A DNA stretch of 64,000 nucleotides, taken from contig NC_084940.1 in the NCBI RefSeq assembly GCF_958298935.1, forward strand, positions 18,347,146 to 18,411,145. Direction: 5' to 3'. Positions 58,012 through 64,000 of this stretch are shown here, in pieces. Below the pieces are notes generated by a model. That model was given only the letters and a program-made list of their open reading frames with translations. It did no database searches and had not been told where the DNA came from. The first letter of the stretch is position 1. The number at the start of each line of letters is the position of its first letter. Source of the DNA: Phragmites australis. Lineage: Eukaryota; Streptophyta; Magnoliopsida; Poales; Poaceae. Both the position numbers and the translations under genes were made by a program.

Positions 58012-58113
58012 CGCCCTCTGAAAGGGCGGTGGACGCCTACTTTTGCAAATCTTTTCGCCGGGAATCTATTTATTTAAATTTAAACTCGAAAAAATATAAA
58101 AAACTCCATAATC
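58012..58113 (-). repeat. Right terminal inverted repeat of the MULE
   Basis: It is the reverse complement of the left repeat at 51,970-52,073. The inner side continues into a short palindrome cluster (57,945-58,030). Bases 57,560-57,940 before it are AT-rich without coding features. Confidence 0.85.
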
Positions 58114-59481
58114 ATGTGCCTGTGGAGCCCACAGCCCCACAAAACAGGCAGCTTACTCCTTCAGTGGTTAAAGTAGCCTGCCAGTGAGATGTGCCAGATC
58201 AAACATTTGCTTCATTCCAAATCAACACACAAACAAATCATTACTTCACAAGTCAGGTTAGAGCCACCGCGGAGAAAAAGGAGAAGCTAAAAATAAAAGG
58301 ACAAAAATAAGAAAAAGGGAAAAAAGAGCAAAAATAGAAGCTCCAGGATACTTCCTAAAATGCCGCATCCATGCTTCGATCTTGTTAATACACTACTAGT
58401 AAATACCATCTACTGTCCACCTTTTCGCCGCAGAGAAACTGAGAACTCGTCTCTCGCTAGGTGTTCTTGTATCATCACTCCTAATCGAGTAGATACCTAA
58501 GCCTTCTATAATTAAAAGCACTCCATATTTTGGCTGTTCTTCAACTGCAAATTGAAAAATACTATGTGAGTCATAGGAATTATATGTGCAAATGGATTAT
58601 GAAAGGGGAAGGAAACTAAGGAACAAGACCAATGGTATCCCCTAAATGGTAGCGACAACTTTGAAGGTTATATTGTGATGCAGTACACTACGATAGCTAA
58701 TAAATCCTCCCAACATAGGCAATGCACGCATAACAACAGTAGCCTTGAACTAGTACTTCTTTTACTTCCAACTAGCTTAATAACCTTTAGAGGGACAAAA
58801 GAATTTCAGACTATATTAACAAATTAATGAGGTTTCCAAGGAGATTCATTCTGGATCAGTGTTTTCTTTTTCTTTTGCATTCTCTAATGCATGCAATCAA
58901 AATGACTGTTTCGTAGAATATTTGACATTAGCAATCAAAATGAACTGTAGACTTTCCCTCAACAAATATGCAAATGTACCCATAATAGCCCATCAAATTG
59001 TACACTATATCTGCCCACGAAAAAAAAGGCATGTTACCCACAGCAAGTCAACAATCACAGGGATTGGCACCACACACACGCATGATAATTTTTCTGTTAA
59101 GCATTTGCGTTTGTAATATGTAAATAGTTGGGGAAAATGTACAGCTAAAATGGCGAAAATGTACAGCTAAAATGGCCAATGGATGCATTATGAGCATTGA
59201 CCCAATCCTTCCATGATGTGTAACCAGTCACCACAGTCACCTCTGAAAATCACATGATGTTCACGCAACATACCAGATTATAACAGGGGAACCCTCCCCT
59301 ATAAACATTCACATTTGTAAATCGCACACAATTAAAAACTAGCTAAAATTGCTGGCCTAGCGATCAAAGTTGGTTGCAGGCTTGCAGCTTTGACATTCTC
59401 TCAAGTATGTAGATCAGGACAAAGGATTAGAAAACAGAAAGATTTAGGAAAAGATATCTTTACCCCAATGCAGCATATGGA
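58114..59481. other. Region downstream of the ARM-repeat gene
   Basis: There is no coding sequence I can support. The part nearest the gene may be its 3' untranslated region. On the minus strand, 'attgggGTAAAG' at about 59,458-59,469 resembles a splice donor just after the stop codon, so a 3'-UTR intron is possible. A 22-bp direct tandem duplication (gaaaatgtacagctaaaatggc) lies at 59,133-59,176. No transposon ends were seen. Confidence 0.4.
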
Positions 59482-61230
59482 CTAGTTTTGCCATCCTATG
59501 GAGAGTAAGCTTTTGAGTCGACTACTGGATATCCTCTGCAAAGCCTTCTTTGCGCCAGGCACCTCGGCATCAGCCAGTTTCTGTAGATGCTGGCAAGAAC
59601 CAGCATCCACAAGCTTTCGTCGTGTTCCATTCCCACCACCCATGGCAAGTGCTAGAAAGATTGAAACTGGGTACTTTTTATCGATCTCCTCATTCTGGGG
59701 GTCAAGCATTTGCACTAACCTGGTTACACACTTCCCATCCCTGACAAAACCCTTCCGATTGGACTTCAAGGTAAGCAAAGCAAGCAGTGCACGTCCAGCT
59801 GACTCCTGTACTGTTGCTGGCTTAGCCACCTCCATCATCTTAACCAGTGTACCGATGCATGGAGACATGCAATGCCTGGTGTCATCGCTCACAGTAGGTG
59901 CAAGGTCAGCAACCATATCAGCGGCCATTTGTTGCATCAGGATGCTACCACAGCAGCATATGAGGTCTGTAATTTGTGCGAAGAAGAGAGGCGACGAACA
60001 GAGGGTTCTTGCAGCAGCAGGGACGGATGTAAGTGCATGGATAGCGCGCAGTACAGAATCCTGGAGATCCTGGTCAGAAGCGATATGCAGCGCTTGCAAC
60101 AGTGGCGGCAATGCACCTGCTTGCACAATCTGGCTCTGTGTCTCGTGGTCTCCCATGGAAGCAAGCGACCAGAAGCAGAGAGCAGCACTCTTCTGCATGC
60201 CAGCAGTGCCACTCGCGAGCAGATCAACAAGAACTGGCAAACCACCCTCCTCCACCAGAGCCAAGCGGACATCATCGATGGAAGCCACATTCTTGAGCGC
60301 CGCCACAGCAAGTGCCTGCACAGCGGGAGATCCGGAGCTAGGACGGCACGCATTAATCAAGATGGACACTCCTCCATACGCCGACAGAGCCCACGCGCTG
60401 CCTGCGTCGGCAGTGATGGCCACAACGGCCGCCGCGGCGCGCTCCCGCGTAGCCGGCGCCAAGCCCGAGTCAAGCACGCGCAGCAGCGGGCCGAGGCCGC
60501 CTTCGTCGAACACCACCCTCCGAGACGCGGCGCCGGCAGTGGCGAGGTGGGCCACGGCCGCGACAGCGCTGTCCCGCAATGCCGAGTGGGACGACGAGTC
60601 GAGCAGGCGGAGCAGCGCGGCAACGTCCCCGTCGGCGGCGACGACCTGCGCGGCCTCCGCGGCGGGGTTGTCGCTCAGCAGCTCCAGCAGCGACGCGAGC
60701 GCCTTGAGCTTGAGGTCCAGCCCCCCGATCTGGAGCCTTGCGAAGGCGTCCCGGACGAAGAGCGACTTATCAGCGCGCGACGCCGCCGATGCCGGCACCT
60801 GCAGCACGATGGCGTTGGGGGATGACGCCGTCGACGAATCGACGGAGAGCAGACCCGAGCGGAGGAGAAGCGAGAGGTCGTGGAGGAAGAGCGAGAGCGA
60901 GGAGGCGGCCATGTCGAGGTCGCTCTGGAGGCGGAGCCGACCCCCGGGGAGGCCGGGGTCCTGGCACCGGACCGAGAGCGCGTGGAGGGAGCGGAGCGCC
61001 GGGAGGAGAGACGCCACCAGGTCGGCGAAGAGCGGGTACGCGGAGGCAGAGGCAGGCACGGCCGCGAGGGAGGACTGGAGCGCGAGCAGCGTGCCGTGAA
61101 GCGCGCGCCACCGGGAGTGGAGCGCCTTGACCGACGCCGCCGCTAGGAGGAGCGGCGGCAGGAGGGCGTGCACGATCTGCGCTAGCGCGTCCGCGGCGGC
61201 CGGCGGAGGCGGGGAGATCGGCGGCGTCAT
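59482..61230 (-). CDS. Armadillo (ARM) repeat protein, plant-specific, no U-box
   Basis: A single uninterrupted frame encodes 582 residues from ATG 61,230 (MTPPISPPPPAAADALAQIV). An in-frame ATG at 61,482 would add 84 residues of low-complexity Pro/Arg sequence; I prefer the later start because family homology begins at ALAQIVHALLPPLLLAA. The N-terminal ~150 residues form a helical domain (HSRWRALHGTLLAL.., GRLRLQSDLDMAASSLSLFLHDLSLLLRSGLL) characteristic of one plant ARM subfamily (DUF7032 type). From about residue 190, at least seven ARM repeats follow (GDVAALLRLLDSSSHSALRDSAVAAVAHLA; GGLGPLLRVLDSG; GGLPVLVDLLASGTAGMQKSAALCFWSLA; GALPPLLQAL). No U-box or transmembrane segment is seen. ARM repeats bind protein partners; the specific role is not known from sequence. 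GC content is very high at the 5' end, as in many grass genes. This is the only intact host gene here. Confidence 0.88.
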   Translation of the reverse strand: MTPPISPPPPAAADALAQIVHALLPPLLLAAASVKALHSRWRALHGTLLALQSSLAAVPASASAYPLFADLVASLLPALRSLHALSVRCQDPGLPGGRLRLQSDLDMAASSLSLFLHDLSLLLRSGLLSVDSSTASSPNAIVLQVPASAASRADKSLFVRDAFARLQIGGLDLKLKALASLLELLSDNPAAEAAQVVAADGDVAALLRLLDSSSHSALRDSAVAAVAHLATAGAASRRVVFDEGGLGPLLRVLDSGLAPATRERAAAAVVAITADAGSAWALSAYGGVSILINACRPSSGSPAVQALAVAALKNVASIDDVRLALVEEGGLPVLVDLLASGTAGMQKSAALCFWSLASMGDHETQSQIVQAGALPPLLQALHIASDQDLQDSVLRAIHALTSVPAAARTLCSSPLFFAQITDLICCCGSILMQQMAADMVADLAPTVSDDTRHCMSPCIGTLVKMMEVAKPATVQESAGRALLALLTLKSNRKGFVRDGKCVTRLVQMLDPQNEEIDKKYPVSIFLALAMGGGNGTRRKLVDAGSCQHLQKLADAEVPGAKKALQRISSSRLKSLLSIGWQN

Positions 61231-61900
61231 GGCCGGCGATGGCGACGGGAGGCGGGAGGGGAGTAGGAGTGGAGAAAGCGAGGGGAAGAGCGGCGGCGGC
61301 GGCGGCGGTAGCACATCACATGGAGTGGAGTCGTGGGGGGGGGGTGTGGGACGGACGGACACGATTCGCTTCCGCGGGAAGGAAAGCTGTAAAGCGGGGG
61401 CGGGAGCTGGCCGTCGTGTCCGCGAAGCACGCGCGAGGACGGCGCATCGCAGGCTTCTTGGACACTGATATTTTGGCCCCACAACTACGGGTACATGGTT
61501 GTCAATGTGATGCGTGTAGGCTTGACGCGTGAGTTTCGGGGATGTGGGCAGACCTCGCGAGTGGAATCTCGTGGAGAATAGTGAATGGTGCAGTCTGCTG
61601 TCATGTGGGGTCCGTTTATGTGGGGTAACTTCGTCAGTGGAATGGTTGAAGCGTGAGTGGGTGGGTGCAGATTTGTTTGTGGGGAGGGGTAACAGCTGTC
61701 TGAGGGGTGGGCGGGGTCCGGATGCCTCGGGTTCACGCGGGCAGAAGTGCGCTTTTCTTTAGCAGACTGCACTAGATGGGTGGTGTTTATTGTAGGCACA
61801 GTCCAAATACTGTATCTTATCATATTATGGGTCGTATTTAAGATGAGCTTATGATATGACGTGTCGTATGACATGTCTGAATCGGATGGGTACGAATATG
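61231..61900. promoter_or_regulatory. Upstream region of the ARM-repeat gene
   Basis: It contains the probable 5' UTR (C/T-rich on the minus strand, with a CCG microsatellite at about 61,290-61,308) and promoter. I see no convincing TATA box in the expected place, which is common for GC-rich grass promoters. The remaining sequence to 61,900 has no recognised feature. Confidence 0.35.
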
Positions 61901-61919
61901 ATACGAATAGTATGGACAC

Positions 61920-64000
61920 GTCTCAATACGTCTGGGCCTATTCAAGCACGATCGGCCCATCAGGCATGGACACAGTACGGCCCTTCAAGAGCCCTTACGT
62001 GTGGGGTCGATTCGGCAGGGCACGTTCGGCACGAGTGGTCTGGCTAGGTATGTAGACTTGTAGAGGCACGATCGGGTTAACTAATTGAATAAGCATCGTA
62101 CGGCCTGTTTAACTTGTTAACTTATTTATTTTAAATTTTGTAGTTGTTTTGTGACCGATTCATTTTTTTAAAATTTCCATTTTTTAGCAATAAATAGAAA
62201 ACCACCATACATGCCATTCCATTCCACACTAGCAACATCATTAGCTCTCTTCTTTTCTCCTCTCATTCTTGTCTCAAAGTTCTTAAGAATTTACGATAAC
62301 TTGGCATAATTAGTTTGAATTATTGTCAAAAATTCGAGAAATTACAACACTCTCATCCTGCTATCTTGAAGAAATCTAGGTGATTTTCTGAATCGTTATT
62401 CTTTCTTGTTTCTTCCATTCTTTATTTGTAATTTGATTATTTCTAACTCTGAATATTTGAATTTTTTTAAGCGTCATTTGACATTAACCATAAAATGCTA
62501 GTGGTTATGATTATAATAATACGTTCATCAATTATGATTTTTTTCTTCAAAAACTCGAACGAGACTACAACTCATTTAATAGTGGTGCTGCAGGTGATGA
62601 ACCCGATGGTGACCCTTGAGCAACACCTCCGTCGTCAGGCTCTACAAGTGCACACACGTCAGCAAGCACCGGCTCTAAAATACCAAGTACTTCTGAAGTT
62701 TGGCAAGACTTCGAAAAGATCTACAGAGAGGAAGACAGGGTAAATGTCAGGTATGCCAAGTGTTATATTTGTAAAAATAAATTATCTGCAAAGTTCTCAA
62801 GTGGAACGAGATATTTGAAGAGGCACACCACAACTTACAAGCGAAAGAGTTGAGCAACTATGAAGCATACAGTGTTGCAGTACAACCCTAATGACCCTTT
62901 TCATCATTAGGAGTATGATTCCGTCAATGCATGAAAGGAGCTATGCTGCTTTATTGCAATAGCGGATTTACCACTCAACATCAGTAAGTCTGCTGCATTT
63001 GAATATTATATCAAGCAAGCTCATAATGCTTTACACACGTTTTTAGACACACAACTAGTAGGGATATGGGAAAATATTACAATATATGTCGTAGCAAGCT
63101 TAAAGAAATGTTGCAAACATGTACATTTTCAGTTGTTTTGACCTCGAACATATGGGCAGGTAGAGCTAGATATGATTATCTTAATGTGATTGCTCATTTT
63201 GTTAATAATGATTGGAAACTAGAAACTAGAATAATAGGTTTTTGGTTGGCTGACAACGCGCATACTGGTAAAAATATTGCTGCAAAAACATTTCAAGTAG
63301 TCAAAGACTTTGATCTCACAGATAAAAATATTTTCTATCACTTTAGATAATATCAGTACAAACTCTAGAGCAATTGATATTCTTACTCTTTTGTTTAGTA
63401 CATATCATGAATCTTTCTTGTTACATCAACGTTGTGCTTGTCATATTATCAATCTTATAGTAAAATCCAGTTCGAATAGGTTGTCGCAATACCTAAACGA
63501 TTTTTGTACTGCAATATCTTTTATGAATGCCTCTAACTAACGAATTACAACATATAAGCAATACCGTGTTGCGATGAGTGTGCGTCCATTTAATTTGCTG
63601 TAGATATACCGGTAAGATGGAACTCTACTTTTTTATGCTAAAAAATATTGTACCATATAAGAGCACATTTGGTGTATTACTGTGCTTATTCATATGCACT
63701 ATCATCACATGGGGTCGCACTTTATGCACGAAAGAGCATTGGTATGTTGCCGAAAGGATACTAGAGTTTTTTGAATTTTTTTATGATTGAACCGTGAGTT
63801 TATCGAGAGTTTAATATCAACATCTTGTTTAGTAGTGCATAATATTATTGAAATTACTACTCATTTAAAAAGCTATGAAAATGACAATCTTCTAAGATAT
63901 TGTGTAGTTTCTATGAAATCTAAATTCTTAAAGTATTGAAAATAAATTCCTTTGTTGTACATCTTTGTCTTTATTTTAGATTCTAGAGTTAAAATTGTAT
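61920..64000 (+). mobile_element. hAT-2: second copy of the hAT family, incomplete at window end
   Basis: It shares with hAT-1 the 5' untranslated phrases ('gcacgat..ggttaactaatt', 'gcctgtttaac.tattta.c.tgtttatttt-aaa', 'ctagc..ctc.t.gctct..tctt') and the transposase. It is in the same orientation as hAT-1. The left inverted repeat is not clear; the start given is where similarity becomes visible. The element continues beyond 64,000. Confidence 0.65.
62690..63790 (+). pseudogene. hAT-2 transposase, partial
   Basis: A BED zinc finger is visible at about 62,692-62,850 (EVWQDFEKIYREEDR..CYICKNKLSAKFSSGTRYLKRHTTT). A TGA at about 62,851 follows. The core continues at 63,066-63,540: LQTCTFSVVLTSNIWAGRARYDYLNVIAHFVNNDWKLETRIIGFW, a frameshift at about 63,330, then ITLDNISTNSRAIDIL and LLHQRCACHIINLIVKSSSNRL. 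It stops at 63,538 and breaks down after that. It is less damaged than hAT-1 in the BED region (Cys pair retained). The C-terminus lies outside the window. Confidence 0.75.

Larger units (their letters stand above)
51970..58113 (+). mobile_element. MuDR/MULE transposon carrying PMD and GRF-finger genes
   Basis: Terminal inverted repeats of about 100 bp bound it: left 51,970-52,073, right 58,012-58,113. They share 'tcgagtttaaatttaaataaatagatt', 'cggcgaaaag', 'tttgcaaaagtaggcg' and 'ccaccgccct'. Between them, on the plus strand, are a MuDR-type transposase, a plant mobile domain gene and a GRF-type zinc-finger/coiled-coil gene. Each gene is broken. I could not find the 9-bp target duplication expected of MULEs. 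The left end directly abuts the hAT-1 target duplication. Confidence 0.85.

Noticed and set aside
51953..58122. 9-bp target duplication of the MULE
   Set aside because: The nine bases outside the left end (about 51,961-51,970) and the right end (about 58,113-58,122) do not match well enough.
59498..61099. Long plus-strand open frame (533 codons) opposite the ARM gene
   Set aside because: It is the mirror of a very GC-rich coding region. Its translation is Ser/Ala/Arg-rich with no domain, while the minus strand has clear ARM repeats.
61231..61482. N-terminal extension of the ARM protein to the ATG at 61,482
   Set aside because: The added 84 residues are low-complexity and not seen in the family as I know it; the ATG at 61,230 fits better.
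61485..61919. Minus-strand open frame of 144 codons upstream of the ARM gene
   Set aside because: Low-complexity translation without domain or splice context; likely promoter sequence.

Overview
This is plant nuclear DNA, almost certainly from a grass (Poaceae). The evidence is stacked LTR retrotransposons of grass-type lineages, BED-finger hAT and MuDR-type DNA transposons, and one GC-rich, intronless host gene. Nothing bacterial or organellar was recognised, and no rRNA or tRNA genes were seen (the tRNA-Met-like strings are retrotransposon primer-binding sites).

Layout. 1-1.1 kb: unassigned. 1.1-4.5 kb: a long LTR of Tekay/Del type. 4.7-31.4 kb: one 5'-truncated Tat-type Ty3/Gypsy element (here 'E', minus strand). 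Its 3' LTR, a plus-strand antisense accessory ORF, three tandem-repeat arrays and integrase lie at 4.7-12.6 kb; the rest of pol, protease and gag lie at 27.9-31.4 kb. E is split inside its RNase H by element 'D' (12,614-27,861, target duplication CCAAG). D is in turn split inside reverse transcriptase by the related element 'C' (17,241-24,519, target duplication ATGGG). D and C start their LTRs with TGATGAGGACA and their polyproteins run into the 3' LTR, a style typical of CRM-like chromoviruses. 31.4-32.3 kb: plus-strand 3' end of another Tat element ('F'). 32.4-44.7 kb: a decayed Tat element ('A', minus) broken by a deleted Tekay/Del element ('B', 35.6-42.3 kb). B itself holds a solo SIRE-type Copia LTR (38,662-40,316, target duplication ACCTC).

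45.9-52.0 kb: a hAT element whose transposase is split by a 3-kb solo Tekay-type LTR (46,600-49,578, target duplication TTAGT). 52.0-58.1 kb: a MuDR/MULE transposon with roughly 100-bp terminal inverted repeats. It carries a decayed transposase, a plant mobile domain (PMD) gene and a GRF-type zinc-finger/coiled-coil gene. 59.5-61.2 kb: the only intact host gene, an armadillo-repeat protein on the minus strand. 61.9-64 kb: a second hAT copy running off the window.

How they relate. The order of insertions can be read directly: E before D before C; A before B before the Copia solo LTR; hAT-1 before its solo LTR. Every transposon gene here has at least one stop, frameshift or deletion, so none looks autonomous; C is the youngest and least damaged. 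The most unusual unit is the MULE, which packages PMD and GRF-finger genes with a transposase that has lost its C-terminal catalytic part.
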